A stretch of 64,000 nt of DNA from Enterobacteriaceae bacterium RIT693 (GCA_009668225.1 WJYK01000012.1:1-64000); one strand, 5' to 3'. Counted from the stretch's first letter, positions 8,236-18,198 are shown. Numbers and translations are program-made. Notes: generated by a model from the letters alone, not told the origin.

Positions 8236-9858
8236 ATGAGCGACACGCAGCCTCTCCAGCCGGCGGCCAAACGGCCGATGAAACTCAGCACATCGGTAAC
8301 GCTGATGTTATGCGCCGTCATCGGTTCGGTGCTGCTTGTGGTCTACGCGCTGTATTTTGTGCAGATCAGCAATGCCACCCGTAGCGGCCTGAAAGATACC
8401 GCGCTGGCGGTGGCGAGAACCCTGGCCGACGACCCGACCATCAAATACGGCCTGACGCAGCCCCACGGCAAAGACATTATTCCGCCCGTAGCCTCCCGCG
8501 TGCAGGAGCGCAACGACCTGCTGTTCGTGGTGGTAACCGACATGAACGGCATCCGCTTTTCACATCCCAAGCCCGGTAATATTGGCTCGCATTTCATCGG
8601 TGACGACATCTTCCCGGCCCTGGAAGGCAAAGAGAATGTGTCGATAAACCACGGCGTGCTGGCGGAAGCGTTGCGCGTCTTTACCCCGGTTTATGACGAG
8701 CAGCATAGGCAAATCGGCGTGGTAGCCATTGGTATCTCGCTCAGCAAAGTGGACGAGCAGATCAGTAAAAGCCGCTGGAGCGTGCTGTGGACGGTGCTGT
8801 TCAGCGCCCTGTTCGGCTCGCTGGGTACCTGGGTGCTGGTGCGCGTATTAAAACGCATTCTGTTCGGCTTCGAGCCTTACGAGATTTCCGCGCTGTTCGA
8901 ACAGCGCCAGGCGATGCTGCAGTCCGTCAAAGAGGGCATTATTGCCGTTGACCGTGAAGGCCGCGTCACGCTCATTAACCATGCGGCACGTAAAATGCTG
9001 CTCTCCCCTGATGACTTTCGCCTGGGAAAAACCGTGCCGCCGGGGCCGATGGTGGCCACGCTGTGCGAAGTGTTGCGCAGCGGAACATCGATTCAGGATA
9101 GGGAAATTATCAGCTACGGGCGCCTGGTATTGTGTAATGCGGTGCCAATTCGTATAAATAACCAGGTGATCGGCGCCATCAGTACTTTCCGCGACAAGAC
9201 TGAAATCAATTTGTTGACCCAGCGTGTAGACGGCATGGTGAATTATGTCGACGCGCTGCGCGAACGTTCACATGAATTTATGAATAAGCTGCACGTCATT
9301 CTTGGCCTGCTGCAGCTTAAACATTACGACAAACTTGAAGAGTACATTTTGCAAACCGCCAGCAATTACCAGACGGAAATTGGCACGCTGCAGAGCAAGA
9401 TTAAGTCACCGGTGATTGCCGGATTCCTGATTGGTAAGATTAACCGCGCGCGCGAAGCCGGTTACCATCTGGCGCTTGCCGATGAATGCCAGCTGCCGGA
9501 CAACCCGAACGAACTTCAGGTGATGGCGCTGATTACCGCGCTGGGCAACCTGATAGAAAATGCGCTGGATGCGATGAGCGGCCAGCCCGACGGCGAAGTC
9601 GGCGTCCTACTGCATTACCAGAACGGCGTGCTGAGCGTTGAAGTCAGCGACGACGGGCCGGGCATCGAGCCGGACCATATTCAGTCTATTTTTGACAAAG
9701 GCTACTCCACCAAAGGCGAGCAGCGGGGCGTAGGCCTGTTCCTCGCCCGGCAGCAGATTGAGCGCCTTGGCGGCAGTATTCAGGTGGAGTCAGAACCCGG
9801 CGTCTTCACCCAATTCTTTGTGCAGTTACCCTGGGATAGTGAAAGGAACAATGCGTGA
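8236..9858 (+). CDS. dcuS: C4-dicarboxylate sensor histidine kinase DcuS
   Basis: A 540-residue membrane kinase matching E. coli DcuS (543 residues) along its length. TM1 is at about 20-42, followed by a periplasmic PAS domain with the ligand-site elements VVTDMNGIRFSHP and ALRVFTPVYDE, TM2 at about 180-203, a cytoplasmic PAS domain, and the kinase core. The phosphorylation site is His346 in RERSHEFMNKLH; the ATP-binding region has NLIENALDA, DDGPGI and GVGLFLARQQ. It senses fumarate, succinate and related acids and phosphorylates DcuR, whose start overlaps its stop (ATGA). Unlike E. coli, dcuB is not adjacent; the neighbours here are a flavin-dependent reductase, a DASS carrier and a fumarase. 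Confidence 0.95.
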   Translation: MSDTQPLQPAAKRPMKLSTSVTLMLCAVIGSVLLVVYALYFVQISNATRSGLKDTALAVARTLADDPTIKYGLTQPHGKDIIPPVASRVQERNDLLFVVVTDMNGIRFSHPKPGNIGSHFIGDDIFPALEGKENVSINHGVLAEALRVFTPVYDEQHRQIGVVAIGISLSKVDEQISKSRWSVLWTVLFSALFGSLGTWVLVRVLKRILFGFEPYEISALFEQRQAMLQSVKEGIIAVDREGRVTLINHAARKMLLSPDDFRLGKTVPPGPMVATLCEVLRSGTSIQDREIISYGRLVLCNAVPIRINNQVIGAISTFRDKTEINLLTQRVDGMVNYVDALRERSHEFMNKLHVILGLLQLKHYDKLEEYILQTASNYQTEIGTLQSKIKSPVIAGFLIGKINRAREAGYHLALADECQLPDNPNELQVMALITALGNLIENALDAMSGQPDGEVGVLLHYQNGVLSVEVSDDGPGIEPDHIQSIFDKGYSTKGEQRGVGLFLARQQIERLGGSIQVESEPGVFTQFFVQLPWDSERNNA

Positions 9859-10574
9859 TTAATGTCTTAATTGTTGATGATGATGCGATGGTCGCGGAGC
9901 TTAACCGCGCCTACGTCAGCCAAATCCCGGGCTTTACCTGCTGCGGTTCCGCCTCCACGCTGAAACAGGCGCGGGAGATGGTCAGCAACCCGGAGTTAAA
10001 AATCGATCTGATCCTGCTGGACGTTTATATGCAGCAGGACAACGGCCTGGATCTGCTGCCGACGCTACGTGAAGCGGGGAAAACCATCGACGTGATCGTT
10101 ATCTCGTCGGCGGCGGACGCGGCCACTATCCAGAAGTCGATGCACTACGGCGTGGTGGATTACCTGATTAAACCGTTCCAGTTCCCGCGCTTTGAAGAAG
10201 CGTTAACCAACTGGCGCGAAAAGAAAAACCTGATGGGCACCCACAAATACTACGAGCAGGCGGACGTTGACAGGCTGCTGCACGGTGGCTCGCCGGTGGT
10301 GGCGGACGCCAAGCGCCTGCCGAAGGGGCTGACGCCGCAAACGCTGCGCACCATTTGCCAGTGGATCGACACGCACCCGACGGAAGAGTTCTCCACCGAC
10401 GAACTGGCGGCAGCGGTGAATATCTCTCGCGTTTCATGCCGTAAGTATCTGATCTGGCTTGCGCAGATCAATATTCTGTTCACCAGCATTCATTACGGCA
10501 TGACCGGCCGCCCGGTGTACCGCTATCGCCTGCAGGCCGAGCAGCTTGGCCTGCTCAAGCAGTACTGCCAGTAA
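9855..10574 (+). CDS. dcuR: Response regulator DcuR
   Basis: A 239-residue CitB-class response regulator, nearly colinear with E. coli DcuR. The receiver domain has acidic residues in LIVDDDAMVAELN, phospho-acceptor Asp56 (LLDVYMQ) and a conserved YLIKPF lysine. The C-terminal helix-turn-helix (STDELAAAVNISRVSCRKYL) is the family DNA-binding region. It should activate C4-dicarboxylate transport and fumarate-respiration genes. It overlaps dcuS by 4 bases, and its 3' end overlaps the 3' end of the convergent apbE-like gene by 20 bases. Confidence 0.95.
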   Translation: MINVLIVDDDAMVAELNRAYVSQIPGFTCCGSASTLKQAREMVSNPELKIDLILLDVYMQQDNGLDLLPTLREAGKTIDVIVISSAADAATIQKSMHYGVVDYLIKPFQFPRFEEALTNWREKKNLMGTHKYYEQADVDRLLHGGSPVVADAKRLPKGLTPQTLRTICQWIDTHPTEEFSTDELAAAVNISRVSCRKYLIWLAQINILFTSIHYGMTGRPVYRYRLQAEQLGLLKQYCQ

Positions 10575-11523
10575 TCAGCTGGTAGCCGTCATCCAGTAAC
10601 GTAAAGCGGAACTGGCTGGCGGAAGAGAGAATAATCTCTCGCCGTTTTGTGACAAAAATCGCCTCGATATCGGGGCGATTTGCCAGCACGGCGCACCCCT
10701 TCTCAACGCCCATCCCGTAAATCAGCGTGGTCCAGATATCACCGTCTAAAGAGTCAGTCGACACGATCGTCACGCTATCCAGGTCGTTGTCCAGCGGATA
10801 GCCGGTACGCGGATCGAGAATATGGTGATAGCGTTTGCCATCCAGTTCGAAATAGCGCTCGTAAACGCCGGACGTCACCACCGACTTGTTTGCCACCTCA
10901 ATCACGCCCAGCATCTCCTCCGGGCCGCTAAACGGCTTTTTCAGCCCGATGGACCAGCCGCCTTCCGGCGAACCCAGCGTTTGTACGTTGCCGCCGAGGT
11001 TAATCAATCCCTGCTCCACGCCCTGACGCTTCAGAAAGTCACGCACGCGGTCGGCAATGTAGCCCTTGGCTATCGCGCCCAGGTCGATTTCCATGCCGCT
11101 GTGCGCCAGATAAACGCTGCCTTCGGCTTCGTCCAGCACCACCTGATGTGGCTGCGTGCGCGGCAGCAGCGCGGCAATATCCTGCGCCGGCGGCACGCTG
11201 TCGCCCTTGAAACCAATTTTCCAGCGCTTCACCAGCGGGCCAATGGCCAGATTAAAAATACTGTCGGGAAACTGGCTGGCGGCTTTGGCGCATTTGATGA
11301 GCTCGAACACGGGACGGCTGACGGTGACCGGATGTTTGCCCGCGGCGTGATTGATACTCATCACCTGGGATTCGGCGCGGTTCACGGTGAGCAAGTCTTC
11401 GTATTGTTTGATCAGGCGGAACACCTGGGAGGCGAGCGTTTCGTTGGCTTCGAACAGCTTGAGGAGAATGGGCGAGCCCATTAAAACGGCGGAGTAGCCA
11501 TAAACACCTTCAGGTTGTGACAT
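10555..11523 (-). CDS. apbE: FAD:protein FMN transferase (ApbE family)
   Basis: A 322-residue flavin transferase. The frame is open further upstream, but the start at MSQPEGVYGYS is preferred because an AAAGGAG site lies just before it and the extension would run into the upstream gene. Family motifs are MEIDLGAIAKGYIADRV, GLINLGGNVQ and HHILDPRTGYPL. There is no signal peptide, so it acts in the cytoplasm. ApbE enzymes attach FMN through a phosphoester bond to a threonine in an [S/T]GA[T/S] motif; the gene immediately upstream encodes a protein with exactly such a motif (DAISGATS), making it the obvious substrate. Co-transcription is likely, with 58 bases between the genes. Confidence 0.9.
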   Translation of the reverse strand: MSQPEGVYGYSAVLMGSPILLKLFEANETLASQVFRLIKQYEDLLTVNRAESQVMSINHAAGKHPVTVSRPVFELIKCAKAASQFPDSIFNLAIGPLVKRWKIGFKGDSVPPAQDIAALLPRTQPHQVVLDEAEGSVYLAHSGMEIDLGAIAKGYIADRVRDFLKRQGVEQGLINLGGNVQTLGSPEGGWSIGLKKPFSGPEEMLGVIEVANKSVVTSGVYERYFELDGKRYHHILDPRTGYPLDNDLDSVTIVSTDSLDGDIWTTLIYGMGVEKGCAVLANRPDIEAIFVTKRREIILSSASQFRFTLLDDGYQLITGSTA

Positions 11524-11552
11524 AGCGGGCTCCTTTTGCTGAAAGGGTTGCA

Positions 11553-11570
11553 CCCCGGCAAAAGCCGGGG
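11553..11570 (-). other. Intercistronic hairpin between reductase and apbE
   Basis: CCCCGGC-AAAA-GCCGGGG forms a 7-bp GC stem with a 4-base loop in the 58-base gap. There is no T-run on the minus strand after it, so it is unlikely to be a strong terminator. It may set relative transcript levels or mRNA stability. Confidence 0.5.
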
Positions 11571-11581
11571 CGCAGTCGGGC

Positions 11582-14362
11582 TTAGCGTTTTGCCCAGCTT
11601 GCCGCCTGATGGCCCGCCAGGGTACCAAAGACAATAATATCGGCCACTGCGTTACCGCCGATGCGGTTACCGCCGTGAATACCACCGGCCACTTCACCCG
11701 CCGCGAATGCGCCAGGGATAACCTGATGCTGTTTATCCAGCACTTCGGTTTCGGCGTTGATGGTCACGCCGCCCATGGTGTGGTGCACCCCTGGGGCAAT
11801 ACGGATGGCGTGGAACGGACCATCTTTAATCGGATTACGCAGCGCGGTTTTACGACCAAAATCTTCGTCGTACTGATTTTCCACGAAGCCGTTGTAACGC
11901 TCAAGCGTGGCGAGGAAGGTGTGGTAATCCATCCCCAGTTTCTCCGCCAGTTCGCGAGGCCCTTCGGCGCTGACCACAAAGCCTTTGGCGATGTACTCAT
12001 CCGCCGCTTTGTTTTTGGTGCGAACGTTCTCGTCGAACACGATGTAAGCGTATTTCTCCGGCAGCGCGATAATCTGCGCCGACACTTTATCGCGGGTTTC
12101 CATTTCGTTGAAGAAGCGGCTGCCTTTTTGATTCACAAGGATGGCCCCGCCGCCGCGAATGGACTCGGAAATCAGGTACGAAGTGGTTTGCTCCACGGTT
12201 GGGTGAATCTGAATTTCGCCCATATCCACGGTGCCTGCGCCCAGTTTTTCCAGCAGCGCAATGCCGCCACCCGTTGCGCCCTTGTGGTTAGTGGTGACAA
12301 AGCCTTCCAGATCCGGGCGGTATTTCACCACCATCGAACTGTTGGCGCTGAAGCCGCCGGTCGCCACGATCACGCTTTTCGCGTGGATGGTCAGCGCTTC
12401 GTTTTCGTCCGTCAGCAGCGCCACGCCGCTGACAGCGCCCTGGTCAAACAGGATTTCCGTTACCGCCGTTTCCATCAGCACGTCGATGCTGCGTTTGTTG
12501 ATGTTACGCAGCAGGCCGCTGATCAGGTAACCGCCGACCGCCGATCCATCACGTGGGCGGTGGGTGCGGTCAATGCTCATCCCGCCGGTGGTGGTGATGT
12601 CGTTCAGCATGATGCCGCGATCCGCCAGCCACTCAATGGCCTGCGGGGCGTTTTCCACAAAGCGGTGCAGCAGCTCAGGGTTGTTTTTGTTGTAGCCGCC
12701 CTTCAGGGTTTCGGCGTAGAACAGCTCTTTGCTGTCGTGAATACCTTTTACGCGCTGGAAGCGGGTTTCCGCCGCGTTCATCCCGGCTGAAGCCTTAACG
12801 GTGTTCCCGCCGATGGACGGCATTTTCTCAACGATCAGCACGCTGGCACCTTCGTCATGCGCCTGAATCGCCGCCGCCAGACCGGCACCGCCGCTGCCCA
12901 CGACCACAACGTCGTAGCTCTGCGGGGCGCTAACGCCGCCGCTTTCTTCAAACGCCTGCTGTTTGCTGGATTTCACCATCGCTTTAGAAACGGCTTTTTT
13001 CACCGCTTCGCTCTGGGACGTCGCGCCGGAAATGGCGTCCACAAACGGCGAGTTGGCGGTCAGAATGCGGGTACGAATTTCTTCGAAGTTAGTGGTGAAT
13101 TCAACGTCGTCCTGCGGGCCAGAAGCCAGCGCAATATCGGCGATGCGATCGCTATCAAGGCTGACGTTGATCACCAGCTGGTTGACGTCATCGCTAACGG
13201 TTTCTTCGAAAATACCCGGTTTGAACTTAGAGGCGCCGCCCATGCTCATGTCGCGGATCATCGCCTCGACCAGCGAGAAGCGCCACAGCGGCTCAGGAAT
13301 GGTCAGCGCTTCGCGTTGGGTGCTGTCGATAAACAGATCCAGCACGTCGCCGTTGGCGATGCGGTCGGTCCAGTCCGGGTAGGCGATGCAGGCGCGGCCC
13401 ACGGCCACCAGGTCATACCCGTGTTCCAGCGCGGTTTCCACGTCGGAAGCATTGACGATACCGCCCACGCCCATCACCGGGATCTGCGCCAGCGCGTCTG
13501 AACGCATTTCGCAGTATTTATTGATAAGCGGCGTTGGATCAGTGGTGTCGTTAATCGACGGACGCAGCGAGTAGCCCAGGGAGAAGTGCAGGTAGTCCAG
13601 ACCGCGCGCGGCCAGTTTTTCCAGCAGGTACATGGTGTCGTCGAAGCGAATCCCCGGGACTTCAAGCTCTTCCGGGGAGAAGCGATAGCCGATGATGAAC
13701 GCGTCGTCGGCGTACTGGCGTACCATCTGATGAGTGATATCCAGGACGGCGAGCGGGAACTTAGCGCGACTGTCGCGGCTGCCGCCCCATTCGTCATCGC
13801 GCTGGTTTGAGTTGGGGGAATAGAACTGCTGGATCAGGTAGGTATTCGCGCCGTGAATTTCCACGCCGTCGAAACCGGCCTGAATGGCACGACGAACGGC
13901 GTCACCGAATTTGCCCACCATGCCTGCCACTTCTTCTGTGGTCAGGGCATTCGGCGTGGCTGCGCCGTCACGTGGTGCGGCCAGCGCGCTTGGCGCAACC
14001 GGGGTACGGCCACCGATGAGTTTAGGGTCGACCATGCGGCCGCCGTGGTAAATCTGCAGCAGCGCTCTTGAGCCTTCAGCCTTAATCGCGGAGGCGATTT
14101 TCGCCAGACCGGCAATTTTCTCGTCGTTATCAATCCCGATAGCGCCCGGGAAAGCGAGGCCCAAATCGTCAATGAAGCAGCATTCCACCACGATGGTGCC
14201 GATGCTCCCGGCACGGACGCGGTAGTATTCCACCAGTTCTTCGGTCACGGTGCCATCAAAATACCCGGTACAGGTGGTCATCGGTGCCATAAGCAAACGA
14301 TTTTTTAACGCCGTACCGTTAGGTAAAGTAAATGGGCTTAACATGTGTTTGTCGGTGTTCAT
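11582..14362 (-). CDS. Three-domain NADH-linked fumarate-type reductase (OYE, FMN-bind, FAD-binding)
   Basis: A 926-residue cytoplasmic flavoprotein. Residues about 1-370 are an Old Yellow Enzyme barrel (KNRLLMAPMTT, FDGVEIHGANTYLIQQFYSP, GRACIAYPDW). Residues about 375-460 are an FMN_bind domain with DAISGATS, whose Thr448 is the expected site of covalent FMN. Residues about 483-926 are a fumarate-reductase/flavocytochrome-c type FAD domain with GSGGAG (489-494), HHTMGGVTI and GNRIGGNAVAD. No heme motif and no signal peptide are present. This architecture matches, from memory, the soluble NADH:fumarate reductase described in Klebsiella. The adjacent apbE and dcuSR genes support reduction of fumarate or a related alpha,beta-unsaturated acid under anaerobic conditions. 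Substrate specificity (fumarate versus acrylate or urocanate) cannot be decided here. Confidence 0.88.
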   Translation of the reverse strand: MNTDKHMLSPFTLPNGTALKNRLLMAPMTTCTGYFDGTVTEELVEYYRVRAGSIGTIVVECCFIDDLGLAFPGAIGIDNDEKIAGLAKIASAIKAEGSRALLQIYHGGRMVDPKLIGGRTPVAPSALAAPRDGAATPNALTTEEVAGMVGKFGDAVRRAIQAGFDGVEIHGANTYLIQQFYSPNSNQRDDEWGGSRDSRAKFPLAVLDITHQMVRQYADDAFIIGYRFSPEELEVPGIRFDDTMYLLEKLAARGLDYLHFSLGYSLRPSINDTTDPTPLINKYCEMRSDALAQIPVMGVGGIVNASDVETALEHGYDLVAVGRACIAYPDWTDRIANGDVLDLFIDSTQREALTIPEPLWRFSLVEAMIRDMSMGGASKFKPGIFEETVSDDVNQLVINVSLDSDRIADIALASGPQDDVEFTTNFEEIRTRILTANSPFVDAISGATSQSEAVKKAVSKAMVKSSKQQAFEESGGVSAPQSYDVVVVGSGGAGLAAAIQAHDEGASVLIVEKMPSIGGNTVKASAGMNAAETRFQRVKGIHDSKELFYAETLKGGYNKNNPELLHRFVENAPQAIEWLADRGIMLNDITTTGGMSIDRTHRPRDGSAVGGYLISGLLRNINKRSIDVLMETAVTEILFDQGAVSGVALLTDENEALTIHAKSVIVATGGFSANSSMVVKYRPDLEGFVTTNHKGATGGGIALLEKLGAGTVDMGEIQIHPTVEQTTSYLISESIRGGGAILVNQKGSRFFNEMETRDKVSAQIIALPEKYAYIVFDENVRTKNKAADEYIAKGFVVSAEGPRELAEKLGMDYHTFLATLERYNGFVENQYDEDFGRKTALRNPIKDGPFHAIRIAPGVHHTMGGVTINAETEVLDKQHQVIPGAFAAGEVAGGIHGGNRIGGNAVADIIVFGTLAGHQAASWAKR

Positions 14363-14981
14363 AATGTCGACTCCAAACTTTTAAATTTAAAATTGAGAAT
14401 TGGGTTGCTGGCACTATTTTCGTTTTTGGTTATTGGCCATTTTGCATACCCACAATATAAGACTATTTTTAGTTACTAAACCATTTACGTTAATTTAAAA
14501 ACTATTAAAGAACCGTGATAACACAAATACCCACAACGTGTTATTAATTAAAATATAAAAGATAACAGCTTATTAAATTAATATAACATTTCAGTTACCT
14601 TCGCAGAGCACCACACAGACACGCCCCAGTCCTTGCGCGAAGCGGAATCGAGTCAGCTAAAACCACTAAAAATGGACTGAGAGGCGCATTTTTAATGATC
14701 AAATTGATAACTTTTTTGCGTAAATACCCCTGCAAGTATGCGAACTATTATTTTTTATAAAAGAATAAACAGAATGCTGTTTCTTGATCTCGATCAATTG
14801 TCATATACCCCGAAAGCGCAATATATAATTATCCAAAGAATTTAATTCACCGCTGATAAAAAGCGATGAATGGTTATTTCCGCCACAACCAGAAACCAAC
14901 ATTTAATTAATAAAGAAAGTTTAAAAACTAAAGTAAGCGGAAATAAAAACAGAATCCTTAACTCCTTATAACGGTGTCATT
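14363..14981. promoter_or_regulatory. 619-bp divergent regulatory region, reductase / DASS carrier
   Basis: This AT-rich gap separates the divergent reductase-apbE and carrier genes. It contains a perfect FNR palindrome (listed separately) and several AT-rich direct repeats such as TTAATTTAAAAACTATTAAAG near 14492, which could hold DcuR sites, although that is only suggestive. No convincing gene was found in it. Confidence 0.6.
14784..14797. promoter_or_regulatory. FNR binding site
   Basis: TTGATCTCGATCAA is an exact match to the FNR consensus TTGATN4ATCAA. It lies 185 bases upstream of the DASS carrier start and about 420 bases upstream of the reductase start. It indicates anaerobic activation of one or both promoters, which fits fumarate metabolism and the adjacent DcuSR system. 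Confidence 0.8.
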
Positions 14982-16493
14982 ATGAGTGTAATAACCACCA
15001 ATCTACCGCCGCTCAAAGAGAGCACTAAAAAAGCAGGCAGCAACAAACGTTGGCTGATGATGGCGCTGCCCATCATTGTGGCACTGTTGTTGATGCTGGT
15101 TCCGGTCCCGGACGGCCTGCCGCCGTACGCCTGGCACTTCTTTGCTGTCTTCGTCGGCGTCATCGTAGGGCTTATCTTCGAGCCGCTGCCGGGCGCCGTT
15201 ATCGGCCTGACCGGGATCGTCGTCATTTCACTTGGCAGCCAGTGGCTGCTGTTCAGCCCGGAACAAATGGCCGACCCGAAATTCAAGCTGGCGGGTGCCT
15301 CCTTTAAATGGGCGGTCAGCGGCTTCGGTAACTCCACCGTCTGGCTTATCTTCGGCGCATTTATGTTTGCTGCCGGTTACGATAAAACCCAGTTTGGCCG
15401 TCGCCTGGCGCTGATTCTGGTGAAATACCTTGGCCGCCGCAGCCTGACGCTGGGCTACGCCATTGCCTTCGCCGACCTGCTGCTGGCGCCGTTTACCCCG
15501 TCCAACACTGCACGTAGCGGCGGGACCATCTACCCGATTATCGCTAACCTGCCGCCGCTGTACGGCTCTAAACCTAACGACCCGAGCGCACGTAAAATCG
15601 GTTCTTACCTGATGTGGGTGGCTATCACCGCCGCCTGTATCACCAGCTCAATGTTCCTTTCTGCCCTGGCCCCTAACCTGCTGGCGCTGGCGCTGGTGAA
15701 AAGCATCGTCGGGATCAACATCTCCTGGGGTATGTGGTTCCTCGCCTTCCTGCCGCTTGGCCTGCTGTTACTGCTGACCATGCCGCTGCTGGCCTACTGG
15801 CTCTATCCGCCTGAAGTGAAAGTGAACGACGAAGTGCCAAAATGGGCGAGCCGTGAACTGGAAAAACTGGGCAAGCTGTCCCGCAACGAAATCCTGCTGC
15901 TGGTGTTCGTCTGCTCCGCGCTGGTGATGTGGATCTTCGCGGCAAGCTGGATTGAGCCTGCGCTGGCCGCCCTGCTGGTTATCGTCCTGATGCTGTGGAC
16001 CGGCGTCCTGAACTGGAACGACATCACCAATAACAAGGCGGCGTGGAATACCTTCGTCTGGTTCGCCACCCTGGTTGCCCTGGCCGATGGCCTGTCTTCT
16101 ACCGGCTTCATCTCCTGGCTGGGTAAAGAAGGCGGCGCGCTGATGACCGGTATCGCCCCAGGCACCGCGACCATTGTCCTGCTACTGGCGTTCTACCTGC
16201 TGCACTACCTGTTTGCGAGCACCACCGCGCACACCACCGCGCTGCTGCCGGCGATGCTGACCATCGCCTCCACCATTCCGGGCATGAATATGGAAGTGTT
16301 CTGTCTGCTGATGGTGACCTCGCTGGGTATCATGGGCATCATCACCCCGTACGGCACCGGCCCAAGCCCTATCTACTACGGTAGCGGCTACCTGCCAACC
16401 AAAGACTACTGGCGCCTGGGCACCATCTTCGGCGGCCTGTTCCTGGTCGCGCTGCTGGTGATTGGTTATCCGTGGATGTCCCTGATGTTCTGA
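14982..16493 (+). CDS. DASS-family dicarboxylate carrier (CitT/TtdT-like)
   Basis: A 503-residue polytopic membrane protein with about 12 hydrophobic segments. It belongs to the divalent anion:sodium symporter family, as shown by FGNSTVWLIFGAFMFAAGY, the substrate-loop LLAPFTPSNTARSGGTIYPI and, in the C-terminal half, YLFASTTAHTTALLPAM. E. coli CitT and TtdT are exchangers of the same size for citrate or tartrate against succinate. Here the neighbours (DcuSR, a fumarate-type reductase and fumarase) suggest uptake of fumarate, malate, tartrate or citrate in exchange for succinate. An FNR site lies upstream and a terminator separates it from the fumarase gene. Confidence 0.88.
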   Translation: MSVITTNLPPLKESTKKAGSNKRWLMMALPIIVALLLMLVPVPDGLPPYAWHFFAVFVGVIVGLIFEPLPGAVIGLTGIVVISLGSQWLLFSPEQMADPKFKLAGASFKWAVSGFGNSTVWLIFGAFMFAAGYDKTQFGRRLALILVKYLGRRSLTLGYAIAFADLLLAPFTPSNTARSGGTIYPIIANLPPLYGSKPNDPSARKIGSYLMWVAITAACITSSMFLSALAPNLLALALVKSIVGINISWGMWFLAFLPLGLLLLLTMPLLAYWLYPPEVKVNDEVPKWASRELEKLGKLSRNEILLLVFVCSALVMWIFAASWIEPALAALLVIVLMLWTGVLNWNDITNNKAAWNTFVWFATLVALADGLSSTGFISWLGKEGGALMTGIAPGTATIVLLLAFYLLHYLFASTTAHTTALLPAMLTIASTIPGMNMEVFCLLMVTSLGIMGIITPYGTGPSPIYYGSGYLPTKDYWRLGTIFGGLFLVALLVIGYPWMSLMF

Positions 16494-16500
16494 TTTAAAG

Positions 16501-16532
16501 CCGCTGGAGGGCAACCTCCGGCGGTTTATTTT
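16501..16532 (+). terminator. Rho-independent terminator after the carrier gene
   Basis: CCGCTGGAGG-GCAA-CCTCCGGCGG forms a 10-bp stem with one G-T wobble, followed by TTTATTTTT. It ends 16 bases before the fumarase start, so some read-through to fumarase is possible. Confidence 0.75.
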
Positions 16533-16548
16533 TATGGAGTAACGAGCT

Positions 16549-18198
16549 ATGTCGAACAAACCTTTTGTTTACCAAAATCCCTTCCCGCTGGCGCATGATG
16601 ACACCGAATATTACCTGTTAACCCGCGACCACGTTTCCGTTAGCGAATTTGAAGGCCAGTCCATTCTTAAAGTTGAGCCGCAGGCGCTGACCCTGCTGAC
16701 GCAGCAGGTGTTTCACGATGCGGCGTTTATGTTGCGCCCGGCGCACCAGCAGCAGGTGGCGAACATCCTGAGCGATCCGGAAGCCAGCGAGAACGACAAA
16801 TACGTCGCTCTGCAGTTCCTGCGTAACTCCGAAATCTCGGCCAAAGGCATTCTGCCGACCTGCCAGGACACCGGCACCGCCATCATCATGGGCAAAAAAG
16901 GCCAGCGCGTCTGGACCGGCGGCGGCGATGAAGCGGCGCTGTCTCAGGGCGTGTACAACACCTATATCGAAGATAACCTGCGCTACTCTCAGAACGCCGC
17001 GCTGGATATGTACAAAGAGGTGAACACCGGCACCAACCTGCCAGCGCAAATTGATCTCTACAGCGTGGACGGCGACGAATACAAATTCCTGTGCGTCGCC
17101 AAAGGCGGCGGCTCCGCCAACAAAACTTATCTCTACCAGGAAACCAAGGCTCTGATCACCCCGGCGAAGCTGAAAAATTACCTGGTTGAGAAAATGCGTA
17201 CCCTGGGCACCGCGGCCTGCCCGCCGTACCACGTGGCGTTTGTGATTGGCGGCACCTCCGCTGAATCTACGCTGAAAACAGTGAAGCTGGCGTCTACCCA
17301 CTACTACGACGGCCTGCCAACCGAAGGCAACGAGCACGGCCAGGCATTCCGCGACGTGCAGCTTGAGCAAGAGCTGCTGGAAGAAGCGCAGAAGCTCGGC
17401 CTGGGCGCACAGTTTGGCGGTAAATACTTCGCCCACGACATCCGCGTCGTTCGCCTGCCGCGTCACGGCGCATCCTGCCCGATCGGCATGGGCGTCTCCT
17501 GCTCTGCGGACCGCAACATCAAGGCCAAAATCAACAAAGACGGCATCTGGATTGAGAAGCTGGAAAGCAACCCGGGTAAATACATCCCGGAAGAGCTGCG
17601 TCAGGCCGGTGAAGGCGAAGCGGTGAAAGTGAACCTGAACCGCCCGATGAAAGAGATCCTCGCTCAGCTGTCCGGGTTCCCTGTTTCCACCCGCCTGTCG
17701 CTCAGCGGCACCATCATCGTGGCGCGTGACATCGCCCACGCGAAGCTGAAAGAGCGTCTCGATAACGGCGAAGCGCTGCCTCAGTACGTGAAAGATCACC
17801 CGATCTACTACGCTGGCCCGGCCAAAACCCCAGAGGGTTACGCTTCAGGCTCCTTAGGCCCAACCACCGCAGGCCGCATGGACTCCTACGTGGATCAGCT
17901 GCAGGCCAACGGCGGCAGCATGATCATGCTGGCCAAAGGTAACCGCAGTCAGCAGGTGACGGACGCCTGCCACAAACACGGTGGGTTCTACCTCGGCAGC
18001 ATCGGCGGCCCGGCGGCGGTGCTGGCGCAAAACAGCATCAAGAGCCTTGAACTGGTGGAATACCCTGAGCTGGGCATGGAAGCCATCTGGAAAATCGAAG
18101 TGGAAGACTTCCCGGCGTTTATCCTGGTGGATGACAAAGGCAACGACTTCTTCCAGCAGATCCAGAACAAACAGTGCGCAGGCTGTAACAAGCACTGA
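16549..18198 (+). CDS. Class I fumarate hydratase (FumA/FumB type)
   Basis: A 549-residue iron-sulfur fumarase, colinear with E. coli FumA/FumB (548 residues). The predicted 4Fe-4S cysteines are Cys105 (LPTCQDTG), Cys224 (TAACPPYH) and Cys318 (GVSCSAD). It interconverts malate and fumarate. The position behind a dicarboxylate carrier and near DcuSR argues for a FumB-like anaerobic role, supplying fumarate to the reductase, but FumA and FumB cannot be told apart by sequence alone. The start has a GGAG site at -13. A strong hairpin terminator follows. Confidence 0.93.
   Translation: MSNKPFVYQNPFPLAHDDTEYYLLTRDHVSVSEFEGQSILKVEPQALTLLTQQVFHDAAFMLRPAHQQQVANILSDPEASENDKYVALQFLRNSEISAKGILPTCQDTGTAIIMGKKGQRVWTGGGDEAALSQGVYNTYIEDNLRYSQNAALDMYKEVNTGTNLPAQIDLYSVDGDEYKFLCVAKGGGSANKTYLYQETKALITPAKLKNYLVEKMRTLGTAACPPYHVAFVIGGTSAESTLKTVKLASTHYYDGLPTEGNEHGQAFRDVQLEQELLEEAQKLGLGAQFGGKYFAHDIRVVRLPRHGASCPIGMGVSCSADRNIKAKINKDGIWIEKLESNPGKYIPEELRQAGEGEAVKVNLNRPMKEILAQLSGFPVSTRLSLSGTIIVARDIAHAKLKERLDNGEALPQYVKDHPIYYAGPAKTPEGYASGSLGPTTAGRMDSYVDQLQANGGSMIMLAKGNRSQQVTDACHKHGGFYLGSIGGPAAVLAQNSIKSLELVEYPELGMEAIWKIEVEDFPAFILVDDKGNDFFQQIQNKQCAGCNKH

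Noticed and set aside
11609-12790. 393-codon open frame opposite the three-domain flavoprotein
   Set aside because: Antisense shadow with no recognisable protein features; sense frame carries clear FAD and FMN motifs.
16618-17799. 393-codon open frame opposite fumarase
   Set aside because: Antisense shadow; the sense frame is colinear with FumA/FumB.
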